64,000 nucleotides of DNA from Clostridiales bacterium (GCA_022508305.1 JAFLVM010000001.1:375347-439346); one strand, 5' to 3'. Shown: positions 33,897 to 42,553, numbered from the stretch's first letter. Notes: generated by a model not told the origin, from the sequence alone. Translations and numbers: made by a program.

Positions 33897-34189
33897 TAAA
33901 TTTCGATGTGTTCAATTCCGTCCTTGTCGCTGCGCTTGTACACGACGAAGCGATTTCCTATAGAAATGACGGGGTCGCAACCGAGAATTTCACACACCTC
34001 GGCGCACATGGTCTTTGCTGAAATTTCGCAGCTTTTGAGCGCCGCCACCTTTACAAGCTCATGATGGTACAGCGCTACTTCTATTTCTTTCAATATATTT
34101 TCCGTAAGTTCACCTTTACCCACTATCACCGCGGGCTTGAGTGTATTTGCCATTGCTTTTAATTTACTACGTTGTTTAGTTGTTATCAT
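33896..34189 (-). CDS. yhbY: YhbY-type CRM-domain RNA-binding protein
   Basis: A 97-residue protein consisting of one CRM domain, which binds pre-50S particles. The hallmark GKGELTEN (family GxxG, here IVGKGE) is at about 23-30, and the end reads IGNRFVVYKRS. GGAAAG precedes the start by 7 bases. Its place between obg and yfcE fits a ribosome-assembly cluster. Confidence 0.93.
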   Translation of the reverse strand: MITTKQRSKLKAMANTLKPAVIVGKGELTENILKEIEVALYHHELVKVAALKSCEISAKTMCAEVCEILGCDPVISIGNRFVVYKRSDKDGIEHIEI

Positions 34190-34222
34190 AAATACTTTCC
34201 TTTTTTAATGCGCGAGCCTTAC

Positions 34223-35485
34223 TTAATCTACGAACTCAAATTCAATGTCGCCGACGATAACCGTGCTGCCGTCCGCTGCTCCACGCTTGCGAAGTTCGGA
34301 AATTACGCCTCTGTCACGCAGTACGCGTTGGAAGTAACGGAAGCTGTCGTAGTCGTCCAAATTTACCTTGCGCGTCAACATTTCTACCAAGCCGCCCGTA
34401 ACCTCGTATACGCCCTCTTCCAAAACGTCAATTTCGTAGTCGTCGTTTTCTTCCTTTTGTAGCTTGACAGGCTCAAATTGCAACGGCTCAATGGGTGGCA
34501 ACGTTTCGAGCAGTTTAGCAATTGCAACGATTAGCTCGTCCACACCCTCGTGAATTATCGTCGTCATTGGGAAAACTTGATACTTCTTGCCGTACTTTTT
34601 CGTAAAACGCTTGAGATTTTCCTCCGCGTTCGGCATATCCATTTTGTTGGCGACGACAATCATGGGCAGCTTCTTCAAGCTCTCGTCGTAGCTGTAAATT
34701 TCGTTGTTGATGAGTTCAAAATCGTTGAGCGGGTCGCGTTCCTCACTACCGCTGACGTCAATTACGTGAACGAGCAGACGCGTCCTCTCAATGTGTCTTA
34801 GAAAGCTGTGACCAAGCCCTGCCCCTTCGCTTGCGCCCTCGATAAGCCCCGGAATGTCCGCCATAACGAAGGTCGTATCGTAGTAACTGACTACGCCAAG
34901 GTTGGGGGAGAGTGTTGTAAAGTGGTAATTTGCTATTTTGGGTTTTGCGTCGGAAACTACGGAAAGAAGCGTGCTTTTACCAACGTTGGGGAATCCTACA
35001 AGCCCCACGTCGGCAATGGTTTTCAGTTCCAGCGTAACCTCGTATTCTTCCGTCTTTACTCCGTGCTCGGCAAAAGCTGGCGACTGTCTACGGGAAGTTT
35101 TGAAATGCCAATTGCCTCTGCCGCCCTTGCCGCCTTGCAAAATAACCTCGCGCTGTCCGTCCTCGAACATGTCGGCAACGATTTCGCCGTCGGAATTTTT
35201 AACGACCGTTCCAACGGGCACTTTGACTATTACGTCCTCGCCCTGCTTGCCGAACGAGCGTTGTCTGCCGCCGTTTGCGCCGTCGCCAGCGCGGAAATGC
35301 TTTTGGTAATGAAAGGCGTTCAAGGTGTTTTCCGAAGTGGTCGCAACGAAAATTACGTCGCCACCCTTGCCGCCGTCACCGCCGTCAGGTCCGCCGTTAG
35401 GTACGTACTTTTCCGTGTGCAGGCTTGCGGAACCGTTGCCGCCGTTGCCCGCCTTGATGTGAATCTTTACTTTGTCGATAAACAT
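34223..35485 (-). CDS. obg: GTPase Obg/CgtA
   Basis: A 420-residue essential GTPase of 50S assembly. It has the glycine-rich Obg domain (residues 1-158), the G domain with GFPNVGKSTLLS, switch text FTTLSPNLG, DIPGLIEGAS and NKMD, and a C-terminal OCT domain (about 350-420). No rplU-rpmA pair lies upstream, unlike in many Firmicutes; a GltD-like oxidoreductase gene is there instead. AAGGAA precedes the ATG. Confidence 0.97.
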   Translation of the reverse strand: MFIDKVKIHIKAGNGGNGSASLHTEKYVPNGGPDGGDGGKGGDVIFVATTSENTLNAFHYQKHFRAGDGANGGRQRSFGKQGEDVIVKVPVGTVVKNSDGEIVADMFEDGQREVILQGGKGGRGNWHFKTSRRQSPAFAEHGVKTEEYEVTLELKTIADVGLVGFPNVGKSTLLSVVSDAKPKIANYHFTTLSPNLGVVSYYDTTFVMADIPGLIEGASEGAGLGHSFLRHIERTRLLVHVIDVSGSEERDPLNDFELINNEIYSYDESLKKLPMIVVANKMDMPNAEENLKRFTKKYGKKYQVFPMTTIIHEGVDELIVAIAKLLETLPPIEPLQFEPVKLQKEENDDYEIDVLEEGVYEVTGGLVEMLTRKVNLDDYDSFRYFQRVLRDRGVISELRKRGAADGSTVIVGDIEFEFVD

Positions 35486-35497
35486 TGTCGTATTTCC

Positions 35498-36766
35498 TTA
35501 GCGCTTTTTTGCGTAATCTTTCAATATAATGTGAGCAACTTTGATGCCGTCCGCTACGGCGTTAGCTACCGTACTTGCGGAAATTGCGTCGCCGCCTACG
35601 TACAGGTTAAACCGTGGATTGTGAGTACTGTTTGGTTCGGAATTGTCCATTAGCGACGAGTAAAATGCGCCGTAAATTTTGTCCCTGTCAAACTTACTGC
35701 CCAAAGCCGTCACAACGGTGTCACACTCTACCGTCGTAGTTTCGTCCGTTACGGTGAGCTTGCCTCGACCCTCAGATACCGTTTTTGCAAGGGTCAACAC
35801 AATCTTGCCGTCTTTTTGCTCAAGCTTTACTGGCGTAACGTTGTACGTGAATTCAACGTTTTCTTTGTACGCTTCCTCTATCTCTTTTTTAAAGGCGGGC
35901 ATATCCTCTCGCATTCTGCGGTAGGCAACGGTAACGTTACAACCGTTACGTTTTGCCAGTCGCGCGCAGTCTATTGCCGTGTTTCCGCCGCCAATAACAG
36001 CAACGTTGCCCTTGTTGTCTTTACACTTTAAAAATTCCGTGTACGGCGTTGCAAGCTCTTCGCCCGTGACGCCAAGCTTGTACATCAAACTTGCGCCTGT
36101 CGATACGTACACAGCGTCGTATTCGTCCATAAGCTGCAACGTGTCACTGTACCGCTGTTGTTGAATTTTCTTTTGCCAAGGGTACTTCTTGCGAACGAAA
36201 ATGTCATCGAAATTGACGTCTCTTTTTACAACGGTGAATTTGCCGTCAATACTCCTTAGCACTCTGTTTATTGCCTCGCGCGGCAAACGGAAGTCGGGAA
36301 TGAGCTTCAACGTGGAAAGCAGCTCGTCACGCTCGAATATCGTAACGCTTGCGCCTTGCTCGTACAGTTTTGTTGCAAGGGTAATGCCGCTGACGCCGCC
36401 GCCAACTACTGCAACCTTCAATCCCCTGCTTTTGCTACCCACACGTACCTTACGCTCCACCTTGTAGGGGTGATCTGCAAAAACAGCGCGTTCGATCATG
36501 CCCATTTGAATGGCTTGTCCACGCTTAGAAAGAACACAACCGCCCTGACATTGCATATCGTGAGGACACACGTAACCGCAAATCTCACCAAACGGGTGTC
36601 CGATGACTTCTACCGCTTTGTCTATCTCACCGCTACGGGCATACTGCAAAAAAGCAGGTACGTCATTTCCGATTGGACATGCAATGCGACAAGTTGGTCT
36701 TACGCAATTCAGGCAGCGATTGCTTTCGTTTAGATATTCATTTTTCGTCGTTATGTTACTGCTCAT
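35498..36766 (-). CDS. GltD-like FAD/NAD(P) oxidoreductase with N-terminal Fe-S motifs
   Basis: A 422-residue protein like the small subunit of glutamate synthase and related NADPH dehydrogenase subunits. Two Cys clusters at the N-terminus (CLNC..TCRIACP and CGYVCPHDMQCQGGC) should bind Fe-S centres. GGGVSGIT (about 120) binds FAD and GGGNTAIDCAR (about 225) binds NAD(P). There is no gltB nearby, so the partner is unknown and roles such as NfnB- or PreT-like electron transfer are possible. The start lies 11 bases inside the nth gene. Confidence 0.85.
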   Translation of the reverse strand: MSSNITTKNEYLNESNRCLNCVRPTCRIACPIGNDVPAFLQYARSGEIDKAVEVIGHPFGEICGYVCPHDMQCQGGCVLSKRGQAIQMGMIERAVFADHPYKVERKVRVGSKSRGLKVAVVGGGVSGITLATKLYEQGASVTIFERDELLSTLKLIPDFRLPREAINRVLRSIDGKFTVVKRDVNFDDIFVRKKYPWQKKIQQQRYSDTLQLMDEYDAVYVSTGASLMYKLGVTGEELATPYTEFLKCKDNKGNVAVIGGGNTAIDCARLAKRNGCNVTVAYRRMREDMPAFKKEIEEAYKENVEFTYNVTPVKLEQKDGKIVLTLAKTVSEGRGKLTVTDETTTVECDTVVTALGSKFDRDKIYGAFYSSLMDNSEPNSTHNPRFNLYVGGDAISASTVANAVADGIKVAHIILKDYAKKR

Positions 36767-37391
36767 TGTGAGTTTCCTTGTAGTGTTTGCAAAGGGCTTG
36801 CACGTGACATTCTACACAATTGGGACGTTGCGCCTTGCATACGTATCTGCCGTGTAGCAGAATGTAATGATGACTGTCCGCCCACTGTTCGGGTGGGATT
36901 GCTTGCATAAGCTGTTTTTCCGTGTCAATCACGTTGTTGGCATTCGCAATCCCCAATCGGTTGGACACGCGGAAAACGTGCGTGTCTACGGCAATAGCTT
37001 GTCCACCGAATGCCACGGCATACACGACGTTAGCCGTTTTTCTGCCAACGCCTGCTAACGTGCGTAGTTCGTCAAGAGTGTTGGGTACAACGCCACCAAA
37101 CCGCTCAACGACGTCCGTTGACATCTGCTTGAGGTAGGTTGCTTTGCTGTGGTAGAAACCGCAGGAACGGATGAGTTCCTCTATCGTTTCTAAGGGCAAA
37201 GCGGCAAGTTTGTCGGGAGTGGGCGCGACTTGAAACAACACAGGAGTAACCGTATTTACCCTTTTGTCGGTGCATTGCGCGGACAAAATCACCGCGACAA
37301 GCAGTTCAAAGGGCGAGTTAAAATTTAGCTCGCTCTTAGGGTTGGGGAAATCTTTTGAAAGTATGTCCAAAATTGCTTTTGTATCTGCCAT
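36756..37391 (-). CDS. nth: Endonuclease III
   Basis: A 211-residue base-excision repair glycosylase/AP lyase for oxidised pyrimidines. The HhH motif LAGVGRKTANVV contains the catalytic Lys, and VDTHVFRVSNRLG has the catalytic Asp. A [4Fe-4S] Cys set appears near the end (C-6x-C-2x-C-5x-C: CKAQRPNCVECHVQALC). No ribosome binding site is present, and a TATAAT box ends 7 bases before the ATG, so the mRNA is probably leaderless. Confidence 0.96.
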   Translation of the reverse strand: MADTKAILDILSKDFPNPKSELNFNSPFELLVAVILSAQCTDKRVNTVTPVLFQVAPTPDKLAALPLETIEELIRSCGFYHSKATYLKQMSTDVVERFGGVVPNTLDELRTLAGVGRKTANVVYAVAFGGQAIAVDTHVFRVSNRLGIANANNVIDTEKQLMQAIPPEQWADSHHYILLHGRYVCKAQRPNCVECHVQALCKHYKETHNEQ

Positions 37392-37398
37392 AAATTAT

Positions 37399-37427
37399 AT
37401 TATAGCTTATACGGCGTTTTTTTTCAA
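37399..37427 (-). promoter_or_regulatory. Promoter of nth, leaderless type
   Basis: TTGAAA (37422-37427), 17 bases, TATAAT (37399-37404), then 7 bases to the nth ATG. Confidence 0.65.
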
Positions 37428-37441
37428 GGGTTTGCGCTCAT

Positions 37442-37693
37442 TTACACTCTTGTAACCAATGCGCCCTGCGCTGTCTGCCTCACGCGGAAAAATCCCACGA
37501 AAGTTTCGCCACGTGACAGCACGTCGCGGACGTTTGCGAACACGTTTTTGCCAAATTTTACCGACAGACCGCAACCGACGTTGGCGCTTCTCGGGGTGGA
37601 CACAAGCGCGCAGGTGATACCGTTTGAAAGCAAAAAATTGTATGCGCGTATTGACACGCTTCTTGAACGATAGACAGCGATTATATATTCCAT
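37442..37693 (-). CDS. DUF3343 protein (putative sulfur/selenium carrier-like)
   Basis: An 83-residue protein of the DUF3343 type: an N-terminal 'YIIAVYRSRSVSIRAYNFLL' pattern, then TPRSANVGCGLSVKF with a conserved Cys (about residue 42). Family members occur near selenium or sulfur genes and may carry the element. AGGAGA precedes the ATG. It faces a cysteine desulfurase gene across a 150-base divergent gap, which fits this role. The function is inferred. Confidence 0.75.
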   Translation of the reverse strand: MEYIIAVYRSRSVSIRAYNFLLSNGITCALVSTPRSANVGCGLSVKFGKNVFANVRDVLSRGETFVGFFRVRQTAQGALVTRV

Positions 37694-37844
37694 AACTTTC
37701 TCCTATGTACCCAGTTATATTATCGCCACGGATAAAGCGAGGGGGTTCGATTTGGACGCGCTAAGCTCCAAAGCGAATACCCGAGCAAACTTCCCCATAA
37801 AATATACTATTATCTTGTGTTTAAAAAAGTGTATGGAGAAAAGT

Positions 37845-38990
37845 ATGATTTATCTCGATAATGCCGCAACCACCAACTACAAACCGCAGGAAATAATCGA
37901 CACCGTGACGGAATGCCTGACAAAATATCCCTACAATCCCAACCGTAGCGGAAACAAGCTGTCGCTTGAGCTGCAACAGAGACTGTACGACACGCGGCGC
38001 AAGCTGCATTTACTGCTCAACAACGACAGCGAAATGCACGTTGCGTTCACTTCGGGGTGCACTGCCGCTTTGAACCTTGCCATACTGGGAACAGCGCAGC
38101 GCGGACACGTAATCATCACTGCCACCGAGCACAATTCGGTGCTACGACCCGTCATGCAGCTCAAAAAGAAGGGTTACGTTGAGGTGTCAGTTGCTCATCC
38201 CAACGAAAAGGGGGAAATTACCGCCGACGAAATCGAACGTTTGCTACGCCCCGACACCTACCTCATTTGCGTGTCGCATGCAAGCAACGTTACGGGTACT
38301 TCGCAAAGAATAACGGACATTGGCTCGCTTGCTCGGCGGCGCGGTATTAAACTGCTTGTGGACTGCGCGCAAAGCATTGGTTACTTCCCAATTGACATGA
38401 TGAAACAAAACGTTGACATGGTTGCGATAGCCGCCCACAAGGGTCTACACGCAATGCAAGGGGCGGGAGCGCTCATGTTCAGTCAAAATGCAATTCCACG
38501 CCCAATAACATTCGGCGGCACGGGCAGCGAAAGTCACCTGTACTACCAACCCGAGACAATTCCCGACAGCTTAGAGAGCGGTACTTTGCCCTGTCCTGCA
38601 ATAATGGCGATGGGCGCAGGCGTTGACTGGTGGCTCAAAAACTGGAAGGAAAACCACGACACAGTGACGGAAATGCAGCATACAATACTTGACGGTTTGA
38701 GTCAAATTCAGGGAGTAACGGTGTATTCGCAGTACAACAAAAGCGGCATAACTTCCTTCAACGTCGGCGAAAGGGACAGCGGGGAAATTAGCGACATACT
38801 TAGCGAACGGTACGACATTGCCGTCAGAGGAGGGTTGCAATGCGCTCCGCTTATGCACCGCCACCTCGGTACACTAAGTCAAGGGGTTGTGCGCGCGTCG
38901 GTGTCCTGCGTGACGACCAAACAGGAATGTTACGCCTTGTTGAACGCCGTAGAACTGATAGCAAAAACTACAACTTTAAACAATATTTGA
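37845..38990 (+). CDS. Cysteine desulfurase-like class V aminotransferase (EF2568 type)
   Basis: A 381-residue PLP enzyme that should release sulfur or selenium from cysteine/selenocysteine. The start IYLDNAATT, the PLP-side THDCAQ-like text LLVDCAQSIG and the Schiff-base Lys in IAAHKGLHAMQGAGAL are visible; a Cys lies in the late segment RGGLQCAPLMHR. This variety, with AAHKGLHAMQG rather than the NifS pattern, is often next to DUF3343 and selD genes. selD is absent here. I chose the ATG at 37845, with GGAG upstream, over an in-frame TTG at 37752. Confidence 0.87.
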   Translation: MIYLDNAATTNYKPQEIIDTVTECLTKYPYNPNRSGNKLSLELQQRLYDTRRKLHLLLNNDSEMHVAFTSGCTAALNLAILGTAQRGHVIITATEHNSVLRPVMQLKKKGYVEVSVAHPNEKGEITADEIERLLRPDTYLICVSHASNVTGTSQRITDIGSLARRRGIKLLVDCAQSIGYFPIDMMKQNVDMVAIAAHKGLHAMQGAGALMFSQNAIPRPITFGGTGSESHLYYQPETIPDSLESGTLPCPAIMAMGAGVDWWLKNWKENHDTVTEMQHTILDGLSQIQGVTVYSQYNKSGITSFNVGERDSGEISDILSERYDIAVRGGLQCAPLMHRHLGTLSQGVVRASVSCVTTKQECYALLNAVELIAKTTTLNNI

Positions 38991-39030
38991 GAAAAATAAC
39001 ATACAACAATAATTTAAATTTATAAAACCC

Positions 39031-39060
39031 AAAAATCCCACGGAAAATCCGTGGGATTTT
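39031..39060 (+). terminator. Bidirectional terminator between converging genes
   Basis: AAAATCCCACGGA / TCCGTGGGATTTT, a 12-13 base-pair stem with a tiny loop. It serves the desulfurase gene (plus) and the 516-residue gene (minus). Confidence 0.85.
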
Positions 39061-39069
39061 GAATTTTAT

Positions 39070-40620
39070 TTAGAAAAATAAATAGATAATCGAAAGGGCG
39101 ATTGAAGCGATTGCGGCAAGGATTGACAGTACTCCCCAAAGCACCTTTTTCTTACCTTTCAACGTCAAAATCCAAAGCACAAGTGACGCTGCCGCAGGAT
39201 ACAAAGCGTTAGTTAGGAAGAACGAGCCTTGCAAGATGAAGTTCACCGCTATCATTGCGATAGCCGCAAGCAGGGCAAGTCCGCTGACAATTTTAAGTCC
39301 GATACGTCTCTTGGGAGGTTTAACCGCTTCGCCCTCCTTGAATTTCTTGCCAAGGTATGAATAGTAACTGCCGTTTGCTACTTTTGCCACGTCGTCAACG
39401 GTCACGTCTTGGCTGTAGTATGCATTTACCGTTCCCTTTGCAACGTAATCGCCGCTGACGATTCGAATGGCGTAGAACGGTACGTACATTATTCCTTTGA
39501 CGTCGTAAATGTATCTTGCCTTGTTTATCAATTCTATCTTAATTAGATAGGCGTCTCTGCCCGTCTCTTTTGCGATTGCGTTTTTCGCTTCATCAACCGT
39601 GTGAACGAGAACGGAAGGTACGGGCAGGTCGTCGTTGTTCGCCACCACGTACTTGGCGTCAGCTACCATTTGCAGTCGCTTTAAGGAATTGTTGTTGGCT
39701 TCTATTTCCAATTTGCCGGCGGTATTGCCCAGCAGCCTGTTTGCAGAGCCTGCCAAATCCTGACACGTCATCAGGGAATTTGCGCCGTAGTCAAAGGAGC
39801 CGTTTGCGTAGTACGAGCCGCTTTCCCACGACCAACGGTAGTGAGCGGGCGTTGCTTCCCAATTCACTATTCCGACAGGAACGTAAAACAGCGAAACGTC
39901 GATTTGCGCTTTTTCCGAGTTGAGAGCGTCCGCAACGTTCTGCTCGGTCAGCTTAGAGCGCGCCGCTTTCTTGAACAGCTCCACGCAAAACGCCTGATCC
40001 TGCGCCTGCAAAACCGCCGCGCCGACGTCGCTTCCGAATGATTCTATCTGCGCCGCTGCTTGCACTCCGTTCTCGTAATAGTTCAAATCGGGCAACGTAT
40101 GTTGTAACAGCTCGATTTGCTCCGCGTCAAACTTGGCTTTTCCCGCCGCGTTGATAGCGTCGTTGATTTCCGCGCGCAACTGTTCGCTTAAACCCCTGTT
40201 TTTGCACAGTTCGCTGAGGTTTTCCAACGGTAGCCCGTTAGTTTTGGCGCGCTCGACGATGGCGGCAATTTTCGCTTTGCCCTCATCTTTGGCGTTGTAG
40301 CAAAGCGCTGCGCAACTGTAACAGGTACCGAGCGTCGCACACGCCCACTGACTCTTCACCTTTAACTTGGCAAAATAGTTCTCGGCGTCCTTCAAATAAC
40401 CGAGTATCGAATTTTCGTGTTTTTTCGCTTGCTTGGCTGCTAACGACTTGATAGTCGTACAATACGACAAAAGTCTGTCGCAGTAAATCGTGTCCGCAGT
40501 TACGCCCTCTTCGTCAAAGCCTTCTATTGCCAGAATCTGCTTTTCGTATTCCGACATACCGCTGTAATCCCTTTGATTTTTCGCATGCAAATATAACTGC
40601 GCAAGTGTTTTGTTGTCCAT
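39070..40620 (-). CDS. C-terminally membrane-anchored protein of unknown function
   Basis: A 516-residue protein I do not recognise. Residues 1-~230 look all-helical and hold six or more Cys (for example CATLGTCYSCAALCYN), a pattern like helical-repeat or metal-binding proteins. Residues ~230-440 form a mixed domain with many Tyr/Trp. A basic Lys-Pro-Pro-Lys-Arg linker leads to three hydrophobic segments at the end. There is no signal peptide, so the bulk is probably cytosolic. AAGGAGG supports the ATG at 40620. It stands alone with its own promoter. Confidence 0.6.
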   Translation of the reverse strand: MDNKTLAQLYLHAKNQRDYSGMSEYEKQILAIEGFDEEGVTADTIYCDRLLSYCTTIKSLAAKQAKKHENSILGYLKDAENYFAKLKVKSQWACATLGTCYSCAALCYNAKDEGKAKIAAIVERAKTNGLPLENLSELCKNRGLSEQLRAEINDAINAAGKAKFDAEQIELLQHTLPDLNYYENGVQAAAQIESFGSDVGAAVLQAQDQAFCVELFKKAARSKLTEQNVADALNSEKAQIDVSLFYVPVGIVNWEATPAHYRWSWESGSYYANGSFDYGANSLMTCQDLAGSANRLLGNTAGKLEIEANNNSLKRLQMVADAKYVVANNDDLPVPSVLVHTVDEAKNAIAKETGRDAYLIKIELINKARYIYDVKGIMYVPFYAIRIVSGDYVAKGTVNAYYSQDVTVDDVAKVANGSYYSYLGKKFKEGEAVKPPKRRIGLKIVSGLALLAAIAMIAVNFILQGSFFLTNALYPAAASLVLWILTLKGKKKVLWGVLSILAAIASIALSIIYLFF

Positions 40621-40645
40621 CGTACCCTCCTTGGTGTTTTTTTCA

Positions 40646-40674
40646 AGTATATAGTAAAAAGTAGATAAAGTCAA
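40646..40674 (-). promoter_or_regulatory. Promoter of the 516-residue membrane protein gene
   Basis: TTGACT (40669-40674), 17 bases, TATACT (40646-40651), 25 bases before the ATG. Confidence 0.7.
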
Positions 40675-40743
40675 CAAATATCGAGTGTTATTCAATAAAA
40701 TAGCTAATATCATATTATTTTGGTATGTCACAAATAGACTGAT

Positions 40744-40772
40744 TTGACAAGAAACGATGTATACTATATAAT
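40744..40772 (+). promoter_or_regulatory. Consensus promoter directly abutting the start of the small XRE gene
   Basis: TTGACA (40744-40749), 17 bases, TATAAT (40767-40772), a perfect match to the sigma-70/A consensus. The ATG is the very next base (40773), so the expected start site lies about 6 bases inside the gene. Confidence 0.6.
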
Positions 40773-41081
40773 ATGGAGCTTACTGAAATCATTGACAGAA
40801 TAGGAATCATTCGAACACGCGCCCATCTGTCTGCGCGCGCTTTGAGTATTGCCATCGGTAAAAACCCGAGTTACATTCATTTGTTGGAAAACAAACGAAA
40901 CTTCGAGCCATCTTTGTCTACGCTGTTGGACATTATCGAGGCGTGCAATTCTACCCCCGAAGAGTTTTTCTACGGCAACATCGAAAGGTATTCGAGCGAC
41001 GCCAAGACGCTTAACTTTGTCAAGACGCTTTCCGAAAGTCAGCAGCAGGCGATAATGAATTTATACGACACCACTCGCTGA
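40773..41081 (+). CDS. Small XRE-family transcriptional regulator
   Basis: A 102-residue protein with one helix-turn-helix at about 5-65 (LSARALSIAIGKNPSYIHLLENK) and a short helical tail (LSESQQQAIMNLY) as in many clostridial XRE regulators. No Shine-Dalgarno sequence is present. It is divergent from the 516-residue membrane protein gene, 152 bases apart, and may regulate it or itself. The consensus promoter overlapping the start codon makes the true translation start uncertain. Confidence 0.8.
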   Translation: MELTEIIDRIGIIRTRAHLSARALSIAIGKNPSYIHLLENKRNFEPSLSTLLDIIEACNSTPEEFFYGNIERYSSDAKTLNFVKTLSESQQQAIMNLYDTTR

Positions 41082-41098
41082 CCTCTAAAAACACAAAA

Positions 41099-41135
41099 AA
41101 AACACCCTCTCAACATTTAAACGAGAGGGTGTTTT
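41099..41135 (+). terminator. Terminator after the small XRE gene
   Basis: AACACCCTCTC / GAGAGGGTGTTT with an 11-base loop and flanking A and T runs. It may also stop the converging transcript of the L15-like gene. Confidence 0.85.
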
Positions 41136-41223
41136 AGTTATTAAATTTGCTTATCGGATTGCTTATCGGAATACCGATGAGAAATACGAAAACCTTATAG
41201 TTTCAATATAATCAGCGATTTGA

Positions 41224-42387
41224 CTATCTCTTTTTCGTGCGAATGACCGCGCCGCCTGTCAAAACAATCATCTTGACGGCATCCAAGGAAAAGTCGTCCG
41301 CCTCTACCGTCAACGGTTTGTCTATAACGCCTCTTGCAAGCACCTTGACGTAGGTAATCTTTTTGTTGAAGCCGGGTACACGCTTCTTGATTTGCTCGAG
41401 CGTAACTTTGTCGCCTGCTGCGAAACACTTAGACAGCGTGTCCACGTTGACAATGCCCGTCTTGGTTCTGTCTGCTACGCGTACGCTTTCTTCAATGCGT
41501 TGTTGCGCCTCGTCATCCGTCATTAGCGCGGCAACTTCCTCAGCAGCCACGTACTTGACTTCCTCGTCACCCTTGCCATCGCCTTTGCCGTAAACAATCT
41601 TGATGAGCTTGCGGTTGATGAGATTTTTCGTCGTGTCGTAGGGGAACTCGGCGCTGTGTTTTGCAATGACAACTTCCTCTTGTACAAGTTGTTCCCTGCC
41701 CATAACAACAGCAATTAGCTCCTTAGCGTAGCGAAGACGGCGCTCGTTTTTGATTGGGTAGGAGCAGGGCGCGTCCTCATTTGCCTTGGCGTCGCCTACG
41801 TCCACCACCTTGTACTTGGTGTCCTCGTAGTCGGCAGTGTTCAAGGGGTAGTAAATTACAAGCGTCTTACCGCGAATACGTAGCTTTGCCAAAAGCACTC
41901 TACCCTTGCGGAAGCATTCATACTTCCAAGACATGCGGGCTTTGACACCCTTGTAGGAAAGCAGTTCGCTTTTGAGTTCGTCGTAGTACTGTTTTACCTC
42001 GTCGTCCGCCTGACAAAGCTTGGCAATCATGCTCTTGTTGAGAATAGGCTCTTTGCTTGGGGCTGACCCTGTCGGTTCTTGGTTGACCGCAAGAACCTCT
42101 TTGACCTCTTTGCTCACCACTACGATACGGGCGGGCGCAGTCTTGGGCTCTTCTGCAGGGGTGATAATAATGGAGCCGAGTTCCTTGGGCGGTTCTGCCT
42201 TTTTGCTACTTGCAGATGTTGTAGCAACCGTTGACTTGCTTTGCGCGCGACTTTGTTTCCTGTTACGCAAATACAGCAAAACGCCTACCGCTATCAGTAT
42301 AAGCGGCGTAACAACCAACACGACGTACAAATACCAGTTGCTACTACCGGCATTGGCAAAAAGCAATGAGCCTGTTATACCTGTCAT
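41224..42387 (-). CDS. Membrane protein with conserved RLRYAKEL domain and L15-like C-terminus
   Basis: A 387-residue protein with three parts. One helix lies at about 17-40, followed by a Lys/Ala/Ser-rich linker to ~115. A conserved domain (about 125-235) carries WKYECFRKGRVLLAKLRIRG and RRLRYAKELIAVVM; I have seen this domain in unknown clostridial proteins. The last ~75 residues resemble the C-terminal half of ribosomal protein L15/uL15: VNVDTLSKCF, VKVLARGVIDKPLTVEADDF, LTGGAVI. It is not the ribosomal protein itself. GGAGG precedes the ATG. The role is unknown; membrane tethering of an RNA- or ribosome-linked domain is speculation. Confidence 0.75.
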   Translation of the reverse strand: MTGITGSLLFANAGSSNWYLYVVLVVTPLILIAVGVLLYLRNRKQSRAQSKSTVATTSASSKKAEPPKELGSIIITPAEEPKTAPARIVVVSKEVKEVLAVNQEPTGSAPSKEPILNKSMIAKLCQADDEVKQYYDELKSELLSYKGVKARMSWKYECFRKGRVLLAKLRIRGKTLVIYYPLNTADYEDTKYKVVDVGDAKANEDAPCSYPIKNERRLRYAKELIAVVMGREQLVQEEVVIAKHSAEFPYDTTKNLINRKLIKIVYGKGDGKGDEEVKYVAAEEVAALMTDDEAQQRIEESVRVADRTKTGIVNVDTLSKCFAAGDKVTLEQIKKRVPGFNKKITYVKVLARGVIDKPLTVEADDFSLDAVKMIVLTGGAVIRTKKR

Positions 42388-42455
42388 AAATTCCTCCGTA
42401 AATTTCGTCTGAAAAAAGCGCGCTATTTTCTGACAAATACTGTTAATTATTTAAT

Positions 42456-42484
42456 AGAATAACGATTTTTTGCAATTTTGTCAA
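42456..42484 (-). promoter_or_regulatory. Promoter of the L15-like membrane protein gene
   Basis: TTGACA (42479-42484), 17 bases, TATTCT (42456-42461), with a ~60-base leader and a good ribosome binding site. Confidence 0.7.
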
Positions 42485-42553
42485 TAGGAAAGTTGTTAGT
42501 TTCGATATTTTCCACTCCATATAGCGTTTTTTCCATAATTCACTTGCAAAATG

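Noticed and set aside
34808-35653. Long plus-strand open frame of 281 codons opposite obg
   Set aside because: Antisense reading of the obg and GltD-like genes, explained by codon bias.
41224-41460. Genuine ribosomal protein L15 gene
   Set aside because: Only the C-terminal half resembles L15, in frame with a membrane protein; no ribosomal protein genes surround it.
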